From Betaproteobacteria bacterium (lineage in GTDB: Bacteria > Pseudomonadota > Gammaproteobacteria > Burkholderiales > Burkholderiaceae_F), in contig BOKW01000008.1 of the NCBI GenBank assembly GCA_016861185.1, positions 1 through 64,000 on the forward strand: DNA of 64,000 bases. Reading direction: 5' to 3'. Position 1 is the stretch's first letter, and every line of letters starts with the position of its first letter. Of the stretch, positions 18,706 to 26,535 are shown in pieces. A program made the position numbers and the translations under genes. Below the pieces are notes generated by a model. The model had not been told where the DNA came from. It did not search any database and worked only from the letters and a program-made list of their open reading frames with translations.

Positions 18706-20525
18706 GCCAGACGATCGAAGTGAAGGTTCCGGACATCGGCGACTTCAAGGACGTGGAAGTCATCGAGGTGCTGGTGAAGGCGGGCGACGCGGTGGCGCGC
18801 GAGCAGTCGCTGATCACGGTGGAGAGCGACAAGGCGTCGATGGAGATTCCGTCGTCGCACGCGGGCAAAGTCAAGGCGATGCGGGTGAAGCTGGGGGACA
18901 AGGTTTCCGAAGGCAGCGTGATTCTCGAGTTGGAGGCGGCCGAGTCGGGGGCCGCTGCAAGTCCTCCCCAGCCCCCCTTTACGAAAGGGGGGAGCGAACC
19001 GCGCCAGGTCGCCTCACCCCCCTTTGAAAAAGGGGGGCCAGGGGGGATTCCTCCGGTCCCAGCCGCGCAGCGCCCCACCACCGTCGGCGCCGCCGACATC
19101 GACTGCGACATGCTCGTCCTCGGCGCCGGCCCCGGCGGCTATTCGGCCGCGTTCCGCGCGGCCGACCTCGGAATGAAGACGGTACTCGTCGAGCGCTACG
19201 CATCGCTCGGCGGCGTATGCCTGAACGTCGGCTGCATTCCGTCGAAGGCGCTGCTGCACGTCGCGGCGGTGATGGACGAAGCCGCACACTTCGGCGACAT
19301 TGGCATCGCGTTCGGCAAGCCGACCGTCGATCTGGCCAAGCTGCGCGCGCACAAGGCCAAAGTCGTCGGCAAGCTCACCGGCGGGCTCGCCGCGATGGCC
19401 AAGATGCGCAAGGTCACCGTCGTACGTGGCTACGGCAGCTTCGTCGGGCCGAACCATCTCGAAGTCGAACTGACCACGGGCACGGGCCAGGATAAGACCG
19501 GCGAGAAGAAGCTCGTCCGCTTCGACAAGGCGATCATCGCCGCGGGCTCGGCCGCGGTCCGGCTGCCGTTCATGCCCGACGATCCGCGCATCGTCGACTC
19601 CACCGGCGCGCTCGAGCTGCCTTCGATCCCGCAGCGGATGCTGGTCGTCGGCGGCGGCATCATCGGGCTGGAAATGGCCACCGTGTACTCGACGCTTGGC
19701 AGCCGCATCGATGTCGTCGAGATGATGGACGGCCTGATGCTCGGCGCAGACCGCGACCTCGTGCGCGTCTGGCAGAAGCACAACGCCGGCCGCTTCGAGA
19801 AGGTGATGCTGAAGACGAAGACGGTCGCGGTCGAAGCCAAGCCCGACGGCCTGTGGGCGCGCTTCGAGGGCGAAGCCGCACCGGCCGAGCCGCAGCGCTA
19901 CGACCTGATCCTGCAGTCGGTCGGCCGCAGCCCGAACGGCCGCAAGATCGGCGCCGAGCGCGCGGGCGTCAGGGTCACCGACCGCGGCTACATCGAGGTC
20001 GACTCGCAGATGCGGACCAACGTGCCCCACATCTTCGCGATCGGCGACGTCGTCGGCCAGCCGATGCTCGCGCACAAGGCCGTGCACGAAGGGCACGTCG
20101 CCGCCGAAGCTGCCGCCGGACACAAGTCGCACTTCGACGCGCGCGTGATCCCTTCGGTCGCGTACACGGATCCGGAAGTCGCGTGGGTCGGCCTGACCGA
20201 AGACGAAGCGAAGGACAAGGGCGTGCGTATCGGTGTCGCGAAGTTTCCGTGGAGCGCGAGCGGGCGTGCGATCGCCAACGCGCGCGACGAAGGCTTCACG
20301 AAACTGCTGTTCGACGAAGACACGCATCGCATCGTCGGCGGCGGCATCGTCGGCACGCACGCCGGCGACCTGATCTCCGAGATCGCGCTGGCGATCGAAA
20401 TGGGCTGCGACGCGGCCGACATCGGCCGCACGATCCATCCGCACCCGACGCTCGGCGAATCGATCGGCATGGCGGCCGAGATCCACGAAGGCGTCTGCAC
20501 CGACGTGCCGCCGCCGCGCAAGTAG
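18702..20525 (+). CDS. lpdA: Dihydrolipoamide dehydrogenase (E3) with N-terminal lipoyl domain
   Basis: 607 residues; FAD/NAD disulfide oxidoreductase that reoxidises dihydrolipoyl groups of the pyruvate dehydrogenase complex. Lipoyl domain at about 3-80 (Lys44), a repeat-derived linker (about 87-117), then the flavoprotein: GAGPGGYSAA, redox-active Cys173/Cys178 in GGVCLNVGCIPS, NAD fold VVGGGIIGLEMA, FAD motif in FAIGDVVG, and the C-terminal HPHPTLGES active-site His/Glu. Lipoyl-bearing E3 is known in several betaproteobacterial pdh operons. Its start overlaps the stop of the proteasome-like gene (ATGA). The lipoyl-plus-linker segment is nearly identical to that of aceF. Confidence 0.97.
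   Translation: MSQTIEVKVPDIGDFKDVEVIEVLVKAGDAVAREQSLITVESDKASMEIPSSHAGKVKAMRVKLGDKVSEGSVILELEAAESGAAASPPQPPFTKGGSEPRQVASPPFEKGGPGGIPPVPAAQRPTTVGAADIDCDMLVLGAGPGGYSAAFRAADLGMKTVLVERYASLGGVCLNVGCIPSKALLHVAAVMDEAAHFGDIGIAFGKPTVDLAKLRAHKAKVVGKLTGGLAAMAKMRKVTVVRGYGSFVGPNHLEVELTTGTGQDKTGEKKLVRFDKAIIAAGSAAVRLPFMPDDPRIVDSTGALELPSIPQRMLVVGGGIIGLEMATVYSTLGSRIDVVEMMDGLMLGADRDLVRVWQKHNAGRFEKVMLKTKTVAVEAKPDGLWARFEGEAAPAEPQRYDLILQSVGRSPNGRKIGAERAGVRVTDRGYIEVDSQMRTNVPHIFAIGDVVGQPMLAHKAVHEGHVAAEAAAGHKSHFDARVIPSVAYTDPEVAWVGLTEDEAKDKGVRIGVAKFPWSASGRAIANARDEGFTKLLFDEDTHRIVGGGIVGTHAGDLISEIALAIEMGCDAADIGRTIHPHPTLGESIGMAAEIHEGVCTDVPPPRK
18720..19056 (+). repeat. Duplicated lipoyl-domain/linker unit, copy 2 (in lpdA)
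   Basis: Partner of 16463-16799: same length, no gaps, about 95 percent identical by eye count. The clustered non-silent difference is near the end of the lipoyl domain (codons around 55-58), and three more lie in the left palindrome. Confidence 0.9.
18960..19049. repeat. Nested palindromic repeat translated in lpdA linker
   Basis: Second copy of the roughly 90-base element. Both inner palindromes are intact here: CCCCCCTTT at 18972-18980 with AAAGGGGGG at 18984-18992, and CCCCCCTTT at 19017-19025 with AAAGGGGGG at 19029-19037. It encodes SPPQPPFTKGG and SPPFEKGGPGGIPP. Being more regular than the aceF copy, it is probably closer to the ancestral element. Confidence 0.85.
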
Positions 20526-20528
20526 GCC

Positions 20529-20894
20529 GTGCCGATCGTCGACGTCGAGTGGGTCCCCGCGGACGACGGGCCGCCCGAGCTCGCGCGCGCGATCGCCGAC
20601 GCTGCGGGGCGCGTCTTCGGGTCTGCGCCCGAGGCGACCTGGGTGCGCCTGCGGCCGCTCGCCGCCGACGCCTACGCCGAGAACGAAACCGCCGCCGCCC
20701 CGCGCGCGGTCTTCGTGCGCGTGCTCGCGCGGCGCGCTTCGATTGAGGATCGCGGCCGCTGCGCAAGCGCGCTCGCTGCGGCCGTAGCCGCGTGCCTCGC
20801 GCGTCCGGTCGAAAACGTCCACGTGATCTTCGAGCCGGAGGCCGACGGGCGCGTGTTCTTCGGCGGCGCGCCGGACCCGCGCAAGTCGCGTTAA
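20529..20894 (+). CDS. Tautomerase-superfamily protein
   Basis: 121 residues beginning MPIVDVEW; removal of Met exposes Pro1, the catalytic base of 4-oxalocrotonate tautomerase/MIF-type enzymes. A second half with RAVFVRVLARRASIEDRG and NVHVIFEPEADGRVFFGG resembles the second beta-alpha-beta unit, so this is a fused two-unit form rather than the about 62-residue 4-OT. The GTG start is 3 bases after the lpdA stop, so it is co-translated with the pdh operon. The substrate is unknown; a role beside pyruvate metabolism is only suggested by position. Confidence 0.8.
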   Translation: MPIVDVEWVPADDGPPELARAIADAAGRVFGSAPEATWVRLRPLAADAYAENETAAAPRAVFVRVLARRASIEDRGRCASALAAAVAACLARPVENVHVIFEPEADGRVFFGGAPDPRKSR

Positions 20895-21058
20895 GAACGC
20901 CGCGGTACACGCCCCATCGCGCGTTCTTGTGTTGCCCGGCGGTTGGTTCGGCGCCGCCTTCGGGTGTAGCCTTCGCCGCTCGTTGCGGACGTGCTCGTGC
21001 GCGGCACCGCGACCGCTTCGAGTCCCCGCAGAGGGACGCGATCTACGCTCAGGGGGAT

Positions 21059-22255
21059 ATGGGCTTCCTCGATTTTCAGGCTGCCGGTGGCGCTGTCGGC
21101 GCGGCCGGATCGCGCGACGCGGAGGCGTTCGCGCCGGACGCGCGCGCGTGGTCCGACTCGGCCGCCTGGAACGGACGCGTTCCGCGGCCCGACGAGGACG
21201 TGGTGATTCCGCCGGGGCGCACGGTCGTCGTCGACGGCGACGTGCGCGCGGCGTCGATTACGGTCTTTGGCACGCTGCTGTTCGCGCCGCGCGAACTGTC
21301 GCTGCGCGCGCGCTGGATCCTCGTCGAAGGCGGCGGTGCGCTGCGCGCGGGCAGCGCCGAGACACCGCGCGACGCGCGGCTGACGATTTCGCTCGGCGGT
21401 GGTGCGCCCGACGAAAACGCGCACGGCCTCGGCACCGCGTTTCTCGCGGCCGTACGCGGCGGCACGATCGACCTGCATGGCCGCCAGCGCAAGAGCTGGG
21501 TTCCGCTGGGCGACTCCACCGTCGCCGGCGGCCGCACCCTGCGGCTCGCGCAGCCGGTCGATTGGCAGGCGGGCGATCCGATCGCGATCGCCTCGGGCGG
21601 CGCCGAACTGCCGCTGGTCGAGGAGCGCTCGATCGAAGCGGTCGCGCGTGACGGAATGGCGGTGACGGTCGATCGGCCGTTGCAGCACCGCCATCTCGGC
21701 GAGCGCTCTCCGCTGCGGGCGCCGGCCGGCACGCTGGGCAAGGTCGTGCTGATGGGCCGCGGCATCGTTGTCGAAGGCGACGAAGCTTCGGTCGAGCGCG
21801 GTTTCGGCGCGCATTGCCTGATCGGCAGCGGCGCGCGCGACGGCGACGAGGGCGCGCGCTCGTCGATCGGCCGCTTCCGCAGTGTCGAATTCCGCCGGGT
21901 CGGACAGTTCGGCCGGCGCGGTCGCTTTCCGCTGCACTGGTCCGCCAACGGCGACTCGGGCGCGAGCTGTGCGATCGACTGCCTGATCCACCATTCGTTC
22001 CAGCGCGGCGTCGTCGTCGCCGGTTCGCCGCATGTCCGGCTCGCGGGCAACGTCGTCTACAAGCCCTACGGTCACGCGTTCGTGATCGAGCACGCGGAAG
22101 ACGCCGCACAGACCGTCGCCGCCAATCTCGCAGTACGACCGCGTGTCGCGCGCTTCGCCGATCCCGCGCTGCGCGGCCTGCACGAGCACCGCCCGCGCGC
22201 GTTCTGGTTCGGTCCGCTACGGGCGCCGCCGCTGACGATCCGCCGGCCGCGCTGA
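21059..22255 (+). CDS. G8-domain beta-helix protein
   Basis: 398 residues. Residues about 30-110 match the G8 domain (WSDSAAWNGRVPRPDEDVVI, then VVVDGDVRAASITVFGTLLF and LSLRARWILVEGGGALRAG), a beta-rich module known from animal proteins such as KIAA1199/TMEM2 and from bacteria, thought to bind or act on polysaccharide. The remainder looks like a right-handed beta-helix (VEGDEASVERGFGAH... FQRGVVVAGSPHVRLAGNVVY). No signal peptide is visible with this start; AGGGGGAT precedes the ATG closely, and an upstream start would add an Arg-rich, unlikely segment. It may be cytosolic or exported by another route. Function unknown. Confidence 0.75.
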   Translation: MGFLDFQAAGGAVGAAGSRDAEAFAPDARAWSDSAAWNGRVPRPDEDVVIPPGRTVVVDGDVRAASITVFGTLLFAPRELSLRARWILVEGGGALRAGSAETPRDARLTISLGGGAPDENAHGLGTAFLAAVRGGTIDLHGRQRKSWVPLGDSTVAGGRTLRLAQPVDWQAGDPIAIASGGAELPLVEERSIEAVARDGMAVTVDRPLQHRHLGERSPLRAPAGTLGKVVLMGRGIVVEGDEASVERGFGAHCLIGSGARDGDEGARSSIGRFRSVEFRRVGQFGRRGRFPLHWSANGDSGASCAIDCLIHHSFQRGVVVAGSPHVRLAGNVVYKPYGHAFVIEHAEDAAQTVAANLAVRPRVARFADPALRGLHEHRPRAFWFGPLRAPPLTIRRPR

Positions 22256-22320
22256 AGGCGGCGCGGCGTGATCGGCCGGCCTGCCCGTTATGATCGCCGC
22301 GCAGCGCAGGGAGAGGGCAG

Positions 22321-22986
22321 GTGAGCACACAGGCGGAACTCAAGCGCGCGGTTGCCAAGGCCGCGATCCGTTTCGTGCCGGACGGCAAGATCATCGGCGT
22401 CGGCACCGGTTCGACCGCGGATCTTTTCATCGACGAACTGGCGGCGGTCAAGGACCGCATCCTCGGCGCGGTGACGAGCTCCGAGCGCAGCGGCCAGCGG
22501 CTTGCCGCGCACGGCATCCGCCTGTTCGATCTGAACGACGTCGAGGACCTGCCCGTCTACATCGACGGCGCCGACGAGATCGACGGCTCGTTCGCGATGA
22601 TCAAGGGCGGCGGCGCGGCGCTGACGCGCGAAAAGATCGTCGCCGCGGTGGCGCGGCAGTTCGTCTGCATCGCGGACGAAAGCAAGCGCGTCGACGTGCT
22701 CGGCCGCTTTCCGCTGCCGGTCGAGGTGATTCCGATGGCGCGCCGCTACGTCGCGCGCCGGCTGGCGGAGCTCGGCGGGCAACCCAAGTGGCGCGAAGGC
22801 GTGGTCACCGACAACGGCAACGTGATCCTCGACGTGCACGGGCTGCGCATCACCGATCCGGTCGGCCTCGAAACCGCCATCGACGGCATCGTCGGGGTCG
22901 TGACCAACGGCTTGTTCGCGCGGCGCGGCGCGGACGTACTGCTGCTCGGCACGACGGACGGTGTGATCGAGTCGCGGCGGCCGTGA
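22321..22986 (+). CDS. rpiA: Ribose-5-phosphate isomerase A
   Basis: 221-residue cytoplasmic enzyme of the non-oxidative pentose phosphate pathway (ribose-5-P to ribulose-5-P). Motifs: [11 protein letters not shown] phosphate loop (about 26-36), [10 protein letters not shown] (about 82-91) with the catalytic Asp pair, and [13 protein letters not shown]. Length is standard. The start is GTG directly behind AGGGAGAGGGCAG. The downstream gene begins about 55 bases later on the same strand and may share the transcript. Confidence 0.97.
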   Translation: MSTQAELKRAVAKAAIRFVPDGKIIGVGTGSTADLFIDELAAVKDRILGAVTSSERSGQRLAAHGIRLFDLNDVEDLPVYIDGADEIDGSFAMIKGGGAALTREKIVAAVARQFVCIADESKRVDVLGRFPLPVEVIPMARRYVARRLAELGGQPKWREGVVTDNGNVILDVHGLRITDPVGLETAIDGIVGVVTNGLFARRGADVLLLGTTDGVIESRRP

Positions 22987-23041
22987 AACGTTTGCGGCCT
23001 GCGGCGCGGCTGCGCGGAAGGCGCGCGCCCGCTTGAGCGCG

Positions 23042-23713
23042 ATGCGGCGCCGGTGGGTACGCGCGCTGCTCGCGTTCGCCGCGGCCCCGGCGTCGTATGT
23101 TCTGCTCGCGGTCGCGCTCGGCGCGTGGCCGGTCAACCGCGGCTTCGTCGAAGCGCCCGACGGCGTGGCGATCTACGTGCGGACCAACGGGGTGCACGCC
23201 GAGATCGTCGTGCCGACGCGCGCCGAAGGCGTGGACTGGTCGATCGACCATCCGCCGCAGCACTTGCGCCGGCTCGATGCGCCGCTCGCGTGGATCGCTT
23301 TCGGCTGGGGCGATCGCGATTTCTATCTGAACACGCCGACCTGGCGCGAGCTGCGGCTGCGCACCGCCCTCGTCGCTCTGTCCGGGCTAGGGCAGGGGGC
23401 GATGCACGTCGAATACGTCGATCGCCCCGAAGCGTATGCATCACAGCGCGTCCGTATCAGCGCCGCGCAGTACCGGAAACTCGTTGACTACCTGCGCGCA
23501 TCGTTCCGCCGCGACGGCGAAGGCCGGCCGATTCGCATCGACGCGCCGGGCTACTTCGACACGGACGCCTTCTACGAGGCGATCCCCGTCTACACGTTCT
23601 GGTACACGTGCAACGAATGGGTGCGGCGCGGGCTTGCGCACGCAGGCGTGCGAACGGCGGCTTGGGCGCCGTTCGACATCGCCATTTTCGGACAGTTGCG
23701 AGCGATCGACTGA
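23042..23713 (+). CDS. DUF2459 (TIGR02117-type) membrane-anchored protein
   Basis: 223 residues with one N-terminal membrane segment (ALLAFAAAPASYVLLAVALGAW). Then comes the family pattern YVRTNGVHAEIVVPTRAEGVDW, WIAFGWGDRDFYLNTPTW and, near the C-terminus, YTFWYTCNEWVRRGLAHAG, with conserved His, Cys and Asn suggestive of an NlpC-like catalytic triad; that is inference. Members are often near PHA or urease genes, function unproven. An in-frame TTG at 23033 is an alternative start. It ends 3 bases before the convergent molybdenum hydroxylase gene. Confidence 0.75.
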   Translation: MRRRWVRALLAFAAAPASYVLLAVALGAWPVNRGFVEAPDGVAIYVRTNGVHAEIVVPTRAEGVDWSIDHPPQHLRRLDAPLAWIAFGWGDRDFYLNTPTWRELRLRTALVALSGLGQGAMHVEYVDRPEAYASQRVRISAAQYRKLVDYLRASFRRDGEGRPIRIDAPGYFDTDAFYEAIPVYTFWYTCNEWVRRGLAHAGVRTAAWAPFDIAIFGQLRAID

Positions 23714-23716
23714 GCC

Positions 23717-26017
23717 TCATCCCGCCGCGCGCTTCGCGGCGCGGATCGCGCGCCAGACGCGTTCGGGCGTGGCGGGCATCCCGAGGTCGGTCACGCCGAG
23801 CGGCCGCAGCGCATCGACGATCGCGTTGATCACGGTCGGCGTGGCGCCGACCGTGCCGAGCTCGCCCACGCCCTTTGCGCCGAGCGGATTGATCTTGCAC
23901 GGCTGCGATTCGTCGGTGTGGGTTGCGATCGGCGGCAGATCGTCGGCGCGCGGCAGCGCGTAATCCATGAACGAGCCGGTCAGAAGCTGACCTTCGCCGT
24001 CGTAGACGACGTGCTCCATCAGCGCCTGCCCGACGGCCTGCGCGATGCCGCCATGCACCTGGCCGGCGACGATCAGCGGGTTGATCACGCGGCCGACGTC
24101 GTCGTAGGTCGTGTAGCGGTCGATCCGCACCTCGCCGGTCTCCGGATCGACCTCGACTTCGCAGACGTGTACGCCGTTCGGCCAGGACGGCCCGCCGACC
24201 TTTTGCAGCGTGGTCACCGCGATGCGTCGATCCGGCTGCTTGGCTGCGAGTTCGCCGACTTCGATGCCGCGGTCGGTGCCGGCGATCTCGAAGCGGCCCG
24301 CGCGATAGACGATGTCTTCGGGCGCGGCTTCGAGCTCTTCCGCGGCGAGCTTGCGGCCGGCGTCGATCGCCTGCTCCGAGGCCGTCAGCATCGCCGAGCC
24401 GCCGATGTAGAGCGACCGGCTGCCCATGCTGCCGATGCCTTGCGCGACGTCGCTGTCGCCCTGGACGATTTCGATGCGCGCGGGATCGATCTGCAGCCGC
24501 TCGGCGAGGATCTGCAGGTAGCTCGTCTCGATGCCCTGGCCCATCGCCTGCATCGCCGTGAAGACGCGCACGCGGCCGTCGGCGAGCACGTGAAGCTGGA
24601 CGGTTTCCTCGTGCACGACGCCGGTCCATTCGAGGAAGGTCGACACCGCGCGGCCGCGCAGCCTGCCGCGCGCCTGCGACTGCTTGCGCCGCGCATCGAA
24701 GCCGTTCCAGTCGGCCGCGGCGAGCGCCTGCTCGAGCAGGCGCGGGAAGTCGCCGCTGTCGTACGTTTCGCCCATCGGCGTCTTGTACGGCATCGCGGCC
24801 GGCGGGATCAGATTGCGCCGGCGCAGTTCGGCCGGGTCGATCTTCATCTCCGCCGCCGCGCGGTCCATCAGCCGCTCGATCAGGTAGATCGCCTCGGGGC
24901 GGCCGGCGCCGCGATACGCGCCGATCAGATTCGTGTGCGTCAGCACGGCCTGCGAACGCAGGTCGAGCGCCGGCACGTGATAGACGCCGGTCGTGACCTT
25001 CGGCCCGATCAGAAGATGGATCGCTGCGCCGGCCGTCGCGCCGTAGGCGCCGATGCCGCCGCGGATGCGTGCGCGCAGTCCGAGGATGCGGCCTTTCGCG
25101 TCGAGCGCCAGCTCCGCGTCGGCGTGCTGCTCGCGGCCGTGCGTGGCGGCCTGGAATTCCTCGAGGCGCGTCGCGCGCCAGCGCACCGGCCGGCCGAGCT
25201 TGCGCGCGGCGAATGCACACACGACGTCTTCCGGATGCAGCGTGGCCTTCATGCCGAAACCGCCGCCGACGTCGCCGACGACGACGCGGACGTTCTCCGG
25301 CGGCACCTTCAGCACGCCGGCGAGCGACTTCTGGAACCCCGCGGGATTCTGCGAGCTTGCGTGCAGCGTGAGCCGCCCCGTCTTCGCATCGAACTCGGCG
25401 ACGCAGCCGCGCGGCTCGAGCGTCACGGGCGCCAGCCGCTGGTTGCGCACGGAAAGCCGCGTGACGTGCGCCGCTTGCGCGAACGCGGCATCGCAGGCCG
25501 CAGCATCGCCGAAGCTCGAACTGCCGGCGATGTTGCCCGGCGCATCCGGCCACACCAGCGGCGCGCCGGGCGCGAGCGCGTCCTCGATCGTCGCGACCGC
25601 CGGCAGCGGCTCGTAGTCGACCGCGATCAGCGCGGCGGCGCGCTCGGCCGCCGCACGCGATTCGGCGACGACTGCGGCGACCGGCTGCCCGACGAAGCGC
25701 ACGGCGTCGGTCGCCAGCGGAAAGTAGGGCGGCGTGGTCGGCGGTTGTCCTTTCGCGCCGCGCAGCGCAGGGTTGGCCGGGTAGGGCGCGATACCCTCGG
25801 CGACGAGATCGGCGCCGGTTAGCACCGCGACCACGCCTTCGGCCGCTTTCGCGTCGCTCGCGTCCACCGACGCGACGCGCGCGTGCGCGTGCGGCGAGCG
25901 GACGAACGCGACGTGCAGCTCGCCTTCGAAGCGCAGGTCGTCCACGTAGCGACCGCGACCCGTGAGCAGGCGGTCGTCCTCGATCCGCGTGACCGCCTGG
26001 CCGATGCCGAATTTCAT
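23717..26017 (-). CDS. Xanthine dehydrogenase-family molybdopterin-binding large subunit, orphan
   Basis: 766 residues. N-terminal ald_Xan_dh_C domain (about 15-125, RYVDDLRFEGELHVAFVRSP), then two Mo-cofactor-binding domains with GGGFGMKATLHPED, GAYRGAGRPEAIYLIE, GQGIETSYLQI and, near the C-terminus, GAKGVGELGTVGATP carrying the catalytic Glu. The active-site loop is AYRGAGR, not the AYRCSFR of genuine CO dehydrogenase, so this is a form-II/aldehyde-oxidase-like enzyme with unknown substrate. The usual FAD-binding and 2Fe-2S subunits are not adjacent: a tiny membrane protein and yggX lie upstream and a convergent DUF2459 gene downstream. Partners must be elsewhere, or the gene is solitary. 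Confidence 0.88.
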   Translation of the reverse strand: MKFGIGQAVTRIEDDRLLTGRGRYVDDLRFEGELHVAFVRSPHAHARVASVDASDAKAAEGVVAVLTGADLVAEGIAPYPANPALRGAKGQPPTTPPYFPLATDAVRFVGQPVAAVVAESRAAAERAAALIAVDYEPLPAVATIEDALAPGAPLVWPDAPGNIAGSSSFGDAAACDAAFAQAAHVTRLSVRNQRLAPVTLEPRGCVAEFDAKTGRLTLHASSQNPAGFQKSLAGVLKVPPENVRVVVGDVGGGFGMKATLHPEDVVCAFAARKLGRPVRWRATRLEEFQAATHGREQHADAELALDAKGRILGLRARIRGGIGAYGATAGAAIHLLIGPKVTTGVYHVPALDLRSQAVLTHTNLIGAYRGAGRPEAIYLIERLMDRAAAEMKIDPAELRRRNLIPPAAMPYKTPMGETYDSGDFPRLLEQALAAADWNGFDARRKQSQARGRLRGRAVSTFLEWTGVVHEETVQLHVLADGRVRVFTAMQAMGQGIETSYLQILAERLQIDPARIEIVQGDSDVAQGIGSMGSRSLYIGGSAMLTASEQAIDAGRKLAAEELEAAPEDIVYRAGRFEIAGTDRGIEVGELAAKQPDRRIAVTTLQKVGGPSWPNGVHVCEVEVDPETGEVRIDRYTTYDDVGRVINPLIVAGQVHGGIAQAVGQALMEHVVYDGEGQLLTGSFMDYALPRADDLPPIATHTDESQPCKINPLGAKGVGELGTVGATPTVINAIVDALRPLGVTDLGMPATPERVWRAIRAAKRAAG

Positions 26018-26048
26018 CGTTGTGTCGACTCCAGGAATTGAACCGAGA

Positions 26049-26213
26049 TCAGCGGCGCCGGCGCATCAGCAGCACGGTCGCCGCGAACCCGACGATCGCG
26101 AGCAGCCCGACGGCGATCCAGGCCGCGCCCGAACCGGTCAGCAGCAGCGCCAGCGCGACGCCGACCGCAAGCCCCGCCGCCCACAACAACACGAAGGCGA
26201 GCGGGCCGTGCAA
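26049..26213 (-). CDS. Very small two-helix membrane protein
   Basis: 54 residues from a TTG: two hydrophobic helices (about 5-26 and 32-50) separated by TGSGA, and a C-terminal MRRRR tail that would fix the orientation with the C-terminus inside. The start is 4 bases after the yggX stop and the stop is about 30 bases before the hydroxylase start, so it fills the gap in an otherwise tight minus-strand operon. Support is the clean amphipathic-free hydrophobic profile and the position; there is no recognised family and the weak start codon lowers confidence. Confidence 0.5.
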   Translation of the reverse strand: MHGPLAFVLLWAAGLAVGVALALLLTGSGAAWIAVGLLAIVGFAATVLLMRRRR

Positions 26214-26217
26214 GGCA

Positions 26218-26490
26218 TCAACTCTTCGGCGGGACGTAACCCTGCGCGACGTCGGCGCCTTCGCCGAAGAAATGGCGTTCCATCTGCGTCTGCAGGTACT
26301 TGCGCGCGCGCGGATCGGCGAGGTTCAGGCGGTTCTCGTTGACGAGCATCGTCTGGTGCTTGAGCCACTGCGCCCACGCTTCCTTCGACACGTGCTCCCA
26401 GATGCGCTTGCCGAGTTCGCCGGGCACGGGCGGAAAGTCGAGGCCCTCGGCCTCGTGCCCGAGCTTCACGCATTTGACCATTCTTGCCAT
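26218..26490 (-). CDS. yggX: Fe(2+)-trafficking / oxidative damage protection protein
   Basis: 90-residue YggX family protein thought to protect Fe-S clusters and handle labile iron. N-terminus [20 protein letters not shown] has the conserved Cys7, followed by [17 protein letters not shown] and [19 protein letters not shown]. Length is exact for the family. The ATG was chosen because it matches the family N-terminus and follows AAGGAAGG; an in-frame ATG 14 codons earlier would add an unrelated extension. Between argA (45 bases) and the small membrane protein. Confidence 0.95.
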   Translation of the reverse strand: MARMVKCVKLGHEAEGLDFPPVPGELGKRIWEHVSKEAWAQWLKHQTMLVNENRLNLADPRARKYLQTQMERHFFGEGADVAQGYVPPKS

Positions 26491-26535
26491 GACGCCTTCC
26501 TTGGTTGTCGGTCCCGCTTGCGCCGGACCCACGGT

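Noticed and set aside
23717..26017. Annotation as carbon monoxide dehydrogenase large subunit
   Set aside because: The active-site loop is AYRGAGR, not the Cys-containing AYRCSFR of true CoxL, and coxM/coxS are absent.
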